Counted from the stretch's first letter, positions 51,600 through 60,275 are shown. The stretch is DNA of 64,000 nucleotides from an uncultured Massilia sp. (GCA_913778765.1 CAJYXO010000148.1:41154-105153); one strand, 5' to 3'. Notes: generated by a model from the sequence alone, not told the origin. Translations and numbers: made by a program.

Positions 51600-53354
51600 C
51601 TATTCGATAATCGGTTGGTGTATTGAGGGAGGGCTTGCGGCTGCAATGCGGTTGCGTGCAGTGGTAGTTGTGGGTTCCCAAGGCCGCAATCCCTGATCTT
51701 TGCTCAACCTGATGCGATGGACTTTCATCGCGTCGATGACGTCGGCCGGCTCCGGATTAGCCACAAGAATCGGCAGCGTCTGCGACGCTTCGAGGAAGAA
51801 CTGGCGTCGCATTCCGTCGCCCTGGCTCAGGAAGGCGTCGTTCCACCAGCTGCTGATGGTATCGCTGGCGCGTTCCAGCGCGGCCTGGGTGACAAGCCGG
51901 TTCGACTTCTGGATGTTGATCTGCCGTGATGCCGGCATCAGGTTCCAGGCGTCGCCGCAGGGCCAGGCGGCGAATGGGAAACAATGGTCGACGTCGTACT
52001 CGTCACGCAGGCGCGCACCGGACCAGACGCAATACACCGGTTTGCCGGCCGCGCGCATGCGATCGACCGCCGCACGGGCGAAGCTGGTGTCGCGCGCAGG
52101 GTCTACCCATGCGAGCAAGGAGTGTGCAAGCGTGCGGACGTCGGGCCGTCCATCCGAACAGTAGGATTCGATCAGCCTGACCCATTCGGATACAAGCACG
52201 GGCTCGATCCACACGTTGTAATGCGTGAGCGCCTGCCAGATCTCGAGCGGGATACGGAAGTCGCCGAGGCTCCACAGGAAGGCTTCGTCGATTTGCAGCG
52301 GGGATGGCGTTGGCACCATGCGGCGCCGCGTGACGTCGAAGATCGGCTTGTCGCTCGCAGGCCACCGCAGGTAGTTCGCGGGCATGTTGCGGATCACCTG
52401 CGAAATCTCGGAAAGGCTTTGATGCAGATGCTTCGCTGTCTGGTCCCTAAACACTGAGCCGATCCGGAGTTCGACCGCGGTGACGGATCGCAGCGAAGTG
52501 AAGCTGTTGGTGACGAAGCCCGGACCAGTCCTCTGCGGCATCTGGGGAAGGACGTGTTCGATCAGGGGCTTGTACATGCGCAGCCAGAACAGCGATACAA
52601 GACCCAGCGGCACGACCACGGACTCCGCCTCGTAACGGGCCAATCCCGCAGCCGAATCCGCGATGCGGGCCAGAACGCGCAGGAGCGCGATCTTGTACGT
52701 CGACGACTTTTCGTCCACGAGGATCAGGTGCCGCAGCAGGGGCAGGGCGCCCAGGCCGTCGTCGGGAAGCCCCAGCACGACGTTCGTCCACGACACGTCG
52801 CTCCGCCGCAGCTTGTCCTGGCTGGCGCTGGTGTGGACGATGCGCAGCCCGAATTGCTGGGCAAGGCCGGCCAGTTCCGGCAGCGAGACCTCGTGCATCT
52901 CGCGTTCGGCATCTGGTGCACCGAGCCGGAGGCTGATTGCGATACGTCCTTTCGGCGCCAGCAGCGTCGCCAGCTTGCGCAATGCGCGCTGGCGGGCCGC
53001 CGGAGGGATGTGCATCCAGACGGCGGACAGCAGGATGAAGTCGAAGCTCAAGCCGAGGCGGCGAACCTTCGCGAGGTCCGGCAGGCTGTCGGAAAGCCAC
53101 TGGATCCGGCTCGACGTGTGTTTCGCGCGGGCGCGGGCGAGCATGGCCTCGGACGGCTCGATGGCCACGACGTCATATCCCTTTGCCGCAAGCCACGCCG
53201 CGTCTCGGCCAGAACCTGCGCCGATATCGAGGACCGTGCTGCCCGGCGCTGGAAGTATGGCGATCAGGTCCGCGTGGACATCCTCAAATGACAGCGACTC
53301 GTACTGAGTCACCAGCCGAGTTGCATGCTGTTCGTAATAGGGAATGGCGGGCAT
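51600..53354 (-). CDS. Methyltransferase-HNH nuclease fusion protein
   Basis: A 584-residue two-domain protein. Residues about 1-180 are a class I SAM methyltransferase (motif I VLDIGAGSGRDAAWLA at 41-56, IEPSEAM, FDFILLSAVWMHI). The middle (about 215-430) holds STYKIALLRVLARIAD and PLGLVSLFWLRMYKPLIEH, a pattern that precedes HNH domains in other nucleases. The C-terminal HNH (about 440-495) has YCVWSGARL, DVDH at 454-457, WNLMP and NIQKSNRL. One chain thus pairs a methyltransferase with a DNA-cutting module. The target of methylation is unknown and the methyltransferase looks more like a small-molecule or generic type than a DNA methylase. GC-rich, unlike the cargo to its left. Confidence 0.82.
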   Translation of the reverse strand: MPAIPYYEQHATRLVTQYESLSFEDVHADLIAILPAPGSTVLDIGAGSGRDAAWLAAKGYDVVAIEPSEAMLARARAKHTSSRIQWLSDSLPDLAKVRRLGLSFDFILLSAVWMHIPPAARQRALRKLATLLAPKGRIAISLRLGAPDAEREMHEVSLPELAGLAQQFGLRIVHTSASQDKLRRSDVSWTNVVLGLPDDGLGALPLLRHLILVDEKSSTYKIALLRVLARIADSAAGLARYEAESVVVPLGLVSLFWLRMYKPLIEHVLPQMPQRTGPGFVTNSFTSLRSVTAVELRIGSVFRDQTAKHLHQSLSEISQVIRNMPANYLRWPASDKPIFDVTRRRMVPTPSPLQIDEAFLWSLGDFRIPLEIWQALTHYNVWIEPVLVSEWVRLIESYCSDGRPDVRTLAHSLLAWVDPARDTSFARAAVDRMRAAGKPVYCVWSGARLRDEYDVDHCFPFAAWPCGDAWNLMPASRQINIQKSNRLVTQAALERASDTISSWWNDAFLSQGDGMRRQFFLEASQTLPILVANPEPADVIDAMKVHRIRLSKDQGLRPWEPTTTTARNRIAAASPPSIHQPIIE

Positions 53355-53483
53355 CGACTGTTGTCACTGCTGTTGAGCTAATCGCTATTGTAATTTGGAA
53401 CTGTTCAATATCCATACTTTGTTTCAACTATGCAACTTATAACGAGACTGGTGGAGTAAATTTCGCCATGAAAAAATCCAGTG

Positions 53484-53497
53484 TTCGTCATGACGAA
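53484..53497. repeat. Right copy of the TTCGTCATGACGAA palindrome
   Basis: GTTCGTCATGACGAAC at 53483-53498, about 130 bases upstream of the methyltransferase-HNH start. Together with the copy at 51012-51025 it brackets that two-gene cassette. Confidence 0.75.
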
Positions 53498-53588
53498 CTC
53501 GGCGCCTGTCAGCCTGACGCCAATCGAGATCCAGAACAAAACATCGGCAAATATGGATAAATGCCTAGAATTTGTATAGACTGTGGAG

Positions 53589-54194
53589 ATGAACTACCAG
53601 GCTGACCAAATTCTTGAGCTTGCGCGATCCAAGGGCGTGCTGCGTACACGCGATGTAGACAGCGCTGGCGCATCGCGCTCCCTGCTCGCGTCGCTGACCG
53701 ACGAAGGCAAACTGCTCAAGCTTGGTCGCGGCCTGTATGTCTTGCCCGACCGCGCAGCATCCGCCTTCGACAGCTTCGCCGAGGTGGCCGCGCGCAGCGA
53801 AAGCGGCGTGCTATGCCTGCTGTCTGCGCTGCGCTTCCATGACCTGACCACGCAGCAGTCCTCCGACGTGTGGCTCGCCATTCCGCACAAGGCCCATGCG
53901 CCGCGCTTCGACTATCCGCCGCTGCGCGTGGTCCGCATGTCTGGACCGGCGATGACCGAAGGCATGGAGACGATCGATGTGGCGGGCACGCCGGTACGTG
54001 TATTCAGCGTGGCGAAGACCGTCGCCGATTGCTTCAAATTCCGCAACAAGATCGGGCTCGATGTCGCTCTTGAAGCGCTGCGCGAAGCCTGGAACGGCAA
54101 GCGCGCGACCATGGATGAACTGTGGCGCTACGCCGAAACCTGCAGGGTAGCGAACGTCATGCGTCCCTACCTGGAATCCATAGGCGCAGCATGA
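53589..54194 (+). CDS. AbiEi-family type IV antitoxin
   Basis: A 201-residue antitoxin with the N-terminal winged helix (ILELARSKGVLRTRDVDSAG, LLKLGRGLYVLP) and the C-terminal AbiEi domain (VLCLLSALRFHDLT, VRVFSVAKTVADCFKFRNKIG). In AbiE systems it blocks the AbiEii nucleotidyltransferase toxin and represses its own operon. Here only the first codons of the toxin follow. No ribosome-binding site precedes ATG 53589 (GTG 53583 also possible), and TATAGA lies just upstream, so a leaderless transcript is possible. Confidence 0.9.
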   Translation: MNYQADQILELARSKGVLRTRDVDSAGASRSLLASLTDEGKLLKLGRGLYVLPDRAASAFDSFAEVAARSESGVLCLLSALRFHDLTTQQSSDVWLAIPHKAHAPRFDYPPLRVVRMSGPAMTEGMETIDVAGTPVRVFSVAKTVADCFKFRNKIGLDVALEALREAWNGKRATMDELWRYAETCRVANVMRPYLESIGAA

Positions 54195-54256
54195 AGGCGA
54201 CGAATCGTGCCGCATCGGTTCGGGCGCGGCGTCCGTTCGTAGTCGATGGCCCGTAG
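54191..54256 (+). pseudogene. Vestigial AbiEii toxin gene start
   Basis: An ATG overlapping the antitoxin stop (ATGA) opens a 21-residue frame that begins MKATNRAASVRAR, the usual N-terminus of AbiEii nucleotidyltransferases, and then runs into RPFVVDGP and TAG. The rest of the toxin, roughly 280 residues in intact systems, is missing, apparently by deletion up to the alpA gene end at 54258. Confidence 0.7.
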
Positions 54257-54257
54257 C

Positions 54258-54512
54258 TCAAGGCCTTGAATCCTGTCGGCTGGCGCGAATGCATTCGACC
54301 GCCCACTGTTCCACTTCGCTTTTGATCCACGCAGACGACCTACCGCTTAGCTTCACCGGTTTTGGGAATTCTCCTTTCTTTATCGCGTCGTAAACGCTGC
54401 TCCTCGACTTGCCACAGATGGCAAGCACTTCCTTAAGTCTGAGGAACCGAACGTCGGCACGATTGCTCGACGCACGGCGTTCAATCGCTACATTGACCGC
54501 TTGCTGATCCAT
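54258..54512 (-). CDS. AlpA-family regulator / excisionase-like protein
   Basis: About 84 residues with an AlpA/MerR-like helix-turn-helix: FLRLKEVLAICGKSRSSVYDAI, KKGEFPKPVKLSGRSSAWIKSEVEQW. AlpA proteins in P4-like islands control integrase expression and excision. ATG 54512 is preferred; a start four codons upstream is possible. Candidate binding site: the 8-6-8 palindrome ahead of the integrase gene. Confidence 0.9.
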   Translation of the reverse strand: MDQQAVNVAIERRASSNRADVRFLRLKEVLAICGKSRSSVYDAIKKGEFPKPVKLSGRSSAWIKSEVEQWAVECIRASRQDSRP

Positions 54513-54524
54513 GTACGCCTCCAA

Positions 54525-55017
54525 AGTGAGCCTAAAAGAAGCATCGCTGCCGCTTAGCCGGATTGCGTAGCTGTCGCCACGTGGTTAGCGCGGCGACTGC
54601 GTAGGCGATTAGCGCCTCTGCGGCGCAGTAGCAGTGTGCCGCTGGGTGGCGACCTGAACATTGCGCTGGTACCTATGCAAGCGTCATTAGACTTAGCTCG
54701 AGCGTGTTGAAAGCAGAGTCTTTGAGTTGGTTTTGGGAGGCAGGATAGACTGCCGTCTTAAAACGTTAACCATCTGCTGATGGTGTACAGTAGGGATGAA
54801 GATCTGCGAATGTGAGCATGCTGTAACAGCGCCGCCATCAGGGTACTATTTGACAAGTTGCGGTACGAAGCTGATACTTTGGCCCGGCTTGCTAGATATG
54901 AAAACTGAACACCTGCTTCGCTTGACAAACATGTCTTGGAAGCAAAGATATCGTCCCCTGCGCTTACAAAATTCCCACGAATGATTGAGTCTCATACCGT
55001 GCTATGAGGAGAAGTGA
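54525..55017 (+). promoter_or_regulatory. Leader region of the four-gene operon
   Basis: About 490 bases without a firm gene. TTGACA at 54850-54855 and GATACT at 54873-54878, spaced 17 bases, form a good sigma-70-like promoter; another TTGACA is at 54922-54927. A 62-codon open frame (54796-54984) overlaps these and has no recognisable motif. The left part (54540-54660) is GC-rich and may be debris of the AbiE deletion or alpA promoter. Confidence 0.45.
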
Positions 55018-56352
55018 TTGTCAATTAGTTATGTTTCCTTTTTGCACCTTGGGGATGTCCACTACCCTGATCTGATATCACGCTCACCGCTGGTTGACCA
55101 CAAGGACAAAGGTCTATCGACCGCGACAGTCGGCGCCGTAAGCTCGACACGCGTAGCCGATATTGCTCGTGGTGTAAGCCGAGTTCTAAAAGAAGAGCAA
55201 AATTTAGTTGCAGTTGTTATAACGGGCGATCTGACAACTAAAGGAGATGTTCCTGGTTATAAGGAGTGCGTTACGTTTTTGCACAGCGCACTTCAATTGT
55301 CCGATGAGAAATATTGGCAACATCGCAGGTTACTTGTCGTACCCGGGAACCACGACATTAACCGGTCTGCGATTGTAGCCGGACAACCATTACAGGATAA
55401 ATTTCGTCCTCTTTCCCAAGCTTGGCTGGATGTATGTGGAAGCGATCGTACCCTAACGGTTGGTGTTCCAACACCAACCGATCTACCGCCTCTTGGTACA
55501 GATAACCCGTCAATTAGATTCTTGCCGCTTAATACATGCTATCTCTGCGGTGAATACAGAGCGTTTCCCGACAGAATACGAAATGAAGTAAGAAGAATTG
55601 TCGATGAGGTGAAGTCTACAGTTTCTACTGATGCATTTGAAAAAATGTTAAGTGAACAGATAGATTGTCCGGCCGTAGCGCGTGAACACGTTGAGGCAAT
55701 TGAGCAACATATTCAAGAGAGTGATCCCAACAGCGTATCAGTTGTATTCGGGCATCATCCATTGTTTGCTCAGCCGATGCCAAGGATTGATGGCTACAAC
55801 GAGATGTTGAATGCGGGATTTGTTCGCGAAACAATTTTAGAAACACGGAAAAACGTAGTCTATTTGCATGGGCATATACACCAAGACCCGCTTCTTACAG
55901 TTAATAGCCCTATGCGTGGAGCTCACCGAATTATCCACGTTTCTGCCCCGGCGCTTGAAGATGGGTTTAATTTAATTAGAATATATTTTTCATCGGAAAC
56001 CGGTCAGCCACTTGGTATGGAATTGGTTCAGCACCGATTCGGAGACCACCTTGGCTTGGTAAGGCAAGAGCCAATCAAACTTCGGCTAATAGAGCAGACC
56101 GAGCTTTGGAATGAGATCGATCAGCCTTGGGTTGACTATGTGTTAAGTAAGCTGACGTCGCCTCAAAACGTCTTGCGCTTTAACGAGTTGTTAAGGGGCG
56201 TTCCACCAGCACTAAAAGTAAATGAAGACCAAACGGCTCAGACGAATTCATTAGTCGATGCATTGATAATCCTCGAGTTGCTAGAGATAGTTAAAATCGT
56301 GAATCGTGATAAAGCACCAAAGGTTTGGCAATGCCAGAGGAAAATTATATGA
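55018..56352 (+). CDS. Calcineurin-like metallophosphoesterase, first gene of the candidate defence operon
   Basis: A 444-residue cytosolic protein with a complete binuclear metal site: GDVH (12-15), GDLTTKGD (D71), GNHD (110-113), GHHP (H246) and GHIH (285-288). Beyond about residue 340 is a C-terminal extension of unknown fold. Starts at TTG 55018, selected by AGGAG six bases upstream. Such enzymes may cut DNA or RNA (Mre11/SbcD) or cyclic nucleotides; no signal peptide is present. Its last 22 bases overlap the ATPase gene. AT-rich. Confidence 0.88.
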   Translation: MSISYVSFLHLGDVHYPDLISRSPLVDHKDKGLSTATVGAVSSTRVADIARGVSRVLKEEQNLVAVVITGDLTTKGDVPGYKECVTFLHSALQLSDEKYWQHRRLLVVPGNHDINRSAIVAGQPLQDKFRPLSQAWLDVCGSDRTLTVGVPTPTDLPPLGTDNPSIRFLPLNTCYLCGEYRAFPDRIRNEVRRIVDEVKSTVSTDAFEKMLSEQIDCPAVAREHVEAIEQHIQESDPNSVSVVFGHHPLFAQPMPRIDGYNEMLNAGFVRETILETRKNVVYLHGHIHQDPLLTVNSPMRGAHRIIHVSAPALEDGFNLIRIYFSSETGQPLGMELVQHRFGDHLGLVRQEPIKLRLIEQTELWNEIDQPWVDYVLSKLTSPQNVLRFNELLRGVPPALKVNEDQTAQTNSLVDALIILELLEIVKIVNRDKAPKVWQCQRKII

Positions 56353-58298
56353 TGACTCTTTCGCCTTTTTCGGACACTCGTTTCGAGTATGAAATTCGTC
56401 ACCTCTACTACATTCAAGAGGATCTGTATTCTACCCTTCAGCGTACGAAGCCGTGTTATTTGATCGGCTCTAGAGGAACAGGGAAAACAACCTTGTTAAG
56501 ATCGTTGTCCTGGCGGGAGAGGCTGAATAATGAAGGTTTGCGGAAGCAGCTCGGGAAAACGATATTTTCTGAGTTTATCGGTATATATATTAAGCTGCCC
56601 GATATTCAACTTGATGCGATCTCTCTTTGGTTAAAAGATGAGACTGAGGTTCTAAGGCGATCAATTTATTCGAGGTATATTGAGCTTATTCAATTGCAAG
56701 AGATCTTTGATGCTGTCTCTGAATTGGAATCTGTCGGACAGCTAAAATATTCCGCCGTAGCCGAACAGAAAGCTGTTAAAGATTTAATTAGTGAATTTGG
56801 TGGTGAATTATTTCTCCGAGGGCTTCATACAAGACCTCCGGTATCATTTGCAGAGCTTTCCAGCAGCACACGTTCACTAAGACGCTATATTGAAAAGGCA
56901 TCACAGCAATACTCTTCCCCATTGGAAGTCCAGGAAGCGATTGGTTCGCCATCTCAAATTGGTGCGCTATCACGTGATGTTGCTGCCCGATTGACCCAAG
57001 TCATCAGCCCGACCAATGAACATAACGAAATTTATTTCAAGGTATGCTTCGATGAGGCAGAAACGCTTGATCAGTTTGGTGTTCAAATTCTTGCAACCTG
57101 GGTGCGGTTGTCGACACGGCCCCTTTTTCACGTCATTTCTTTTGTAAGTAAACCAGAATCGCTTTCAGAGACCTTGCTGCCAAATCTAACTGTACAGAGT
57201 GCGGATGTTGAAGTTTTAGAGTTAGATAGTATTAAGGACAAGCAGTTCAAATCATTTGCCGAAGGGGTAACAAACTTACGGATAAGAGAGTTTGCTCGGC
57301 GTTCTGATAACACGGCACTAGAGAGCGTACCCGTTTTCAATACGGAGCGCATTTTTGGAAAACTTAATCTGAATTTTCTGCTAGAAGATTCCTTAAGAGA
57401 CTCGGTGTCGCCACTTGCACAAGAGCTCTTGCGTGAGGCAAGTCAGAGTGTTGGCGAGGATTTCGAAATTCTGGACCGCAGCAGACGAGGAGATGACTCT
57501 GCTTTGCCAATATATGAAACATATTTAGAACGGCGTACAAACAGAGCCGTACCGACCGATGACGTGCCAAAGTGGTCTAAGCGGAGAGCCAGTAGTCAGC
57601 TCACTCGTAAAGCTATGGTGGGCGCATATCTATCCATTATGGAAGATCTACGTACTCAACCAAAATATGCATATGCTGACATGATTTTGCAGCTAAGCGA
57701 CAGTTGTATTCGAGATTTCTTGAATAATCTAGAATATATATTCCGAGAATCAAGGATGAGTTTGCTGCAGTTCCTAAACGCGGGGAAAATCAAGCCAAGT
57801 ATTCAAAACAGCGGACTACTGGCGTCAAGCAAGGCTAAAGTGAGGTCTTTGCCTACGTACGGGGTAAATCATCCTTCGTGCACAGCGAAGTTAGTTACAG
57901 GACTTGGGAAGGTGACACATATGCTTCAGTCGACCTCTCAAGATGGAGTGCGCCATCTTAAAACCACTGAGCGTGGAATCTTTCAACTTTCGATTGTCTC
58001 AAGCGATGCGAATACGGTCCGCGCAGGCGAACTCATTGTTGATGCCGCAGAAGCAGGATTTTTAAAAATTTTAGAGAGTGACGAATTATCTATTCGATTT
58101 CGTGTTCACACGTCTCTCGCACCAGCTTTTGGGTTTTCTTATCGTGGTGCGTATTATCCAGTTAATGTACAGACTCAAGACATAATTTGCCTTGCTGATG
58201 CGTCAGACGACAAGGAAATCGAACGAATTGCTGCATGGCTCTTCGAAAAGCTTGATGGCAGTAGAACCGATGACTTGTTTTCAAGGGTTGAAATATGA
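56331..58298 (+). CDS. ORC/AAA-like P-loop ATPase, second gene of the operon
   Basis: A 655-residue protein with Walker A GSRGTGKT at 46-53 and a Walker B-like VCFDEAE at 238-244, followed by WVRLS. The N-terminal SPFSDTRFEYEIRHLYYI then IGSRGTGKTTLLRSL layout resembles ORC/Cdc6-type and STAND-like ATPases found in defence loci. The C-terminal half (about 480-655) has no clear domain. AAGG seven bases before ATG 56331 favours that start over TTG 56325. It overlaps genes on both sides, so the products are made together. Confidence 0.82.
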   Translation: MPEENYMMTLSPFSDTRFEYEIRHLYYIQEDLYSTLQRTKPCYLIGSRGTGKTTLLRSLSWRERLNNEGLRKQLGKTIFSEFIGIYIKLPDIQLDAISLWLKDETEVLRRSIYSRYIELIQLQEIFDAVSELESVGQLKYSAVAEQKAVKDLISEFGGELFLRGLHTRPPVSFAELSSSTRSLRRYIEKASQQYSSPLEVQEAIGSPSQIGALSRDVAARLTQVISPTNEHNEIYFKVCFDEAETLDQFGVQILATWVRLSTRPLFHVISFVSKPESLSETLLPNLTVQSADVEVLELDSIKDKQFKSFAEGVTNLRIREFARRSDNTALESVPVFNTERIFGKLNLNFLLEDSLRDSVSPLAQELLREASQSVGEDFEILDRSRRGDDSALPIYETYLERRTNRAVPTDDVPKWSKRRASSQLTRKAMVGAYLSIMEDLRTQPKYAYADMILQLSDSCIRDFLNNLEYIFRESRMSLLQFLNAGKIKPSIQNSGLLASSKAKVRSLPTYGVNHPSCTAKLVTGLGKVTHMLQSTSQDGVRHLKTTERGIFQLSIVSSDANTVRAGELIVDAAEAGFLKILESDELSIRFRVHTSLAPAFGFSYRGAYYPVNVQTQDIICLADASDDKEIERIAAWLFEKLDGSRTDDLFSRVEI

Positions 58299-59341
58299 TT
58301 CGCTCTCACACAGAATTCTCGGACGGCTTAATCACGGCTAGGTCGTTTGCTGCAGAGGACCCCAACGACATTTGGAAAGGGTATTTCGATTTCGGGTTGG
58401 TTGGAGTAAGCTGGGATAAACGCTGCACCGCAATATCTAAGTGCAAATCGCTTAGCTTTGGCTCGACCGCCTTGATTACGCCGAAGACAGCTGTATCCTT
58501 AGAGTTGCTCTCGTCCCACTATGCAATTGTATATGATACTTGTCATTCAAGAAGTGAATTATGCAACGTGCTCGAGGCAGAAACAGAGACGCTAAGTAGT
58601 ACATATGAGCGTGTTCGCTCACTGTTTTGGGCTGCTGTAGGTGAAGCAAACAGGACAACGCCTGCGAAAATCTTTATAGATGTTTCAACTTGCCCTCGTT
58701 ATTTGAGCTTAGGGCTTTTGCGAGAGGCCTTGTTTTCTGGGATCGTAAGCGAAGTATGCTTAGGCTATTCAGAAGGGAAGTATCCTGAAGCGACCCCGAG
58801 TTATAACGATCTAGAAGAGATTTCTTTTTCGGACGGTGCATTTCAAGCACTTCCGGTTCCGGGCTATTTCGGTGAGTTCGAGCCAAGCAAAGGTAGATTA
58901 TTTATCGTCTCTCTAGGGTTTGATGGATGGAAGACTCTTAATTTACTTATTAGAAAAGAACCGGAAAGAGTTTTGGCATTATTGGCAAGCCCAGGAGGTG
59001 CACCGGATTACGAAGAGCGCGCTTTATCTGCAAACGCTGCGCTGTTCGAACGATTTGGGCTATCGAGTGATAATGTTCTACGGGCCACATCTGGAGATGC
59101 AATTGAGGCTTGGCGTAAAATTAGCGAGGCATCTTTAGAGGATGTTGAAAAGGAGAACATTTACTATTTATGCTCTGGAAATAAGCCGCATTCCATCGCG
59201 TTCGCTCTCCGTGCCTTGTCCCTTGAGAGTCCTACATTGCTATATAATAGCCCATTAAAACATCTTCCTCTTGATATCGACTTCAATGGGAATTTTTGGA
59301 TGTATTCTGTAAAGCCAGTGGCGGGAACAGTTTTAGGATAG
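58295..59341 (+). CDS. Unknown protein, third gene of the operon
   Basis: I do not recognise this 348-residue protein. It looks soluble and alternating alpha/beta. Conserved-looking points are KIFIDVSTCPRYLSL (about 125-140), LFIVSLGFDGWKTLN, and YYLCSGNKPHSIAFALRAL near residue 300. The IDxSxxxR and SGxK patterns recall Rossmann-like sensor folds such as CARF, but that is a visual hint only. The start overlaps the ATPase stop (ATGA) and the stop overlaps the methylase start. A ligand-sensing or effector role is conceivable. Confidence 0.75.
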   Translation: MIRSHTEFSDGLITARSFAAEDPNDIWKGYFDFGLVGVSWDKRCTAISKCKSLSFGSTALITPKTAVSLELLSSHYAIVYDTCHSRSELCNVLEAETETLSSTYERVRSLFWAAVGEANRTTPAKIFIDVSTCPRYLSLGLLREALFSGIVSEVCLGYSEGKYPEATPSYNDLEEISFSDGAFQALPVPGYFGEFEPSKGRLFIVSLGFDGWKTLNLLIRKEPERVLALLASPGGAPDYEERALSANAALFERFGLSSDNVLRATSGDAIEAWRKISEASLEDVEKENIYYLCSGNKPHSIAFALRALSLESPTLLYNSPLKHLPLDIDFNGNFWMYSVKPVAGTVLG

Positions 59342-60156
59342 TGATTAAACCTTTCTTTAAATGGCCTGGCTCTAAAGCATGGCTGGCGAATAGGCTTAAT
59401 GAAGCTTTATCAAATGATTTCGATAGAATCGTCGAGCCATTTGTTGGGAGTGCTGCCTTTTTTCTTGGTTCTCAATGCGAAAGGGCGGTGTTGGGTGATG
59501 CCAATGAGCATATTGCGCATTGTTTAGTTGCCGTTAGAGATCACCCCGAGGAAGTGATTGGTCTTCTATCGCAACTATCAAACACTTTTGAAGACTACAG
59601 TAATGTTAAAACCTTCGTGCCGTCAAGTCCAGTTCATGCAGCTGCCCGAATGATTTATTTGACAAATACATCTTGGGGAGGACTATATAGAGAAAATCTT
59701 CAAGGAGTATTTAACGTTCCTTTTGGCAATAATGGCCGCGAATTCTTTTGCCCGGAAAAGATTATGGCAGCATCGAGAAAACTCCAAGGAGCAGAAGTAA
59801 TTCATGGGAATTTTAATTTTACTTTAGAGAAGAGTCGTGTTAATGATCTGATTTTCGTCGATGCACCTTATGTCACGAAAACGGTAGCTCAACACTTTGA
59901 TAGATACCATGCCAGTAGATTCGGCTGGAAAGATCAGATTTCTTTAGCTAAAATTTTAAACGAAAGTCATATGCGAAAACGTAAAATTCTGGTCACTTGC
60001 GCAGCGAATTCAGATTTGTATGAACTTTTTGAAGGCTGGAGTGTTGTTGAGTTTTCGAAGCGAAATTCCATGACCGCATATAAGGCAAATTCTGGGAATC
60101 GACGAGAGGCGCTTTTAGTAAGTCCAGCTATGTACGATCTAATCGGGAAGATTTGA
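59341..60156 (+). CDS. D12-class (Dam-like) adenine DNA methyltransferase with variant DAPY motif
   Basis: A 271-residue protein. It carries FFKWPGSK (5-12) and EPFVGSAAFF (32-41), the SAM-binding parts of Dam enzymes, and SWGGLYRENLQGVFNVPFG, very like the Dam NGLYR-NxxGxFNVPFG region. The catalytic motif IV reads DAPY at 174-177 instead of DPPY. GTG 59341 overlaps the previous stop by one base; an in-frame upstream ATG lies inside the previous gene. It may mark self DNA for the operon, or, if the DAPY change weakens catalysis, bind DNA without methylating. Confidence 0.85.
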   Translation: MIKPFFKWPGSKAWLANRLNEALSNDFDRIVEPFVGSAAFFLGSQCERAVLGDANEHIAHCLVAVRDHPEEVIGLLSQLSNTFEDYSNVKTFVPSSPVHAAARMIYLTNTSWGGLYRENLQGVFNVPFGNNGREFFCPEKIMAASRKLQGAEVIHGNFNFTLEKSRVNDLIFVDAPYVTKTVAQHFDRYHASRFGWKDQISLAKILNESHMRKRKILVTCAANSDLYELFEGWSVVEFSKRNSMTAYKANSGNRREALLVSPAMYDLIGKI

Positions 60157-60275
60157 TTGTATTAGTTGGATTGGCTGGACACTGCTTTCGCAGACGGGGA
60201 GTTGCCCGACATGCTTTCCTCTGGCTCTAGTTTGCCGTGTCGCGCACTTTATATCTTAATTTCACTTGGGCTTTC

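Noticed and set aside
54241..54300. tRNA-like GTAGCTCAAGG stretch after the AbiEii remnant
   Set aside because: It cannot be folded into a cloverleaf and lacks a T-arm.
54796..54984. 62-codon frame before the metallophosphoesterase gene
   Set aside because: No ribosome-binding site, no recognisable motif, and it overlaps two promoter-like TTGACA elements.
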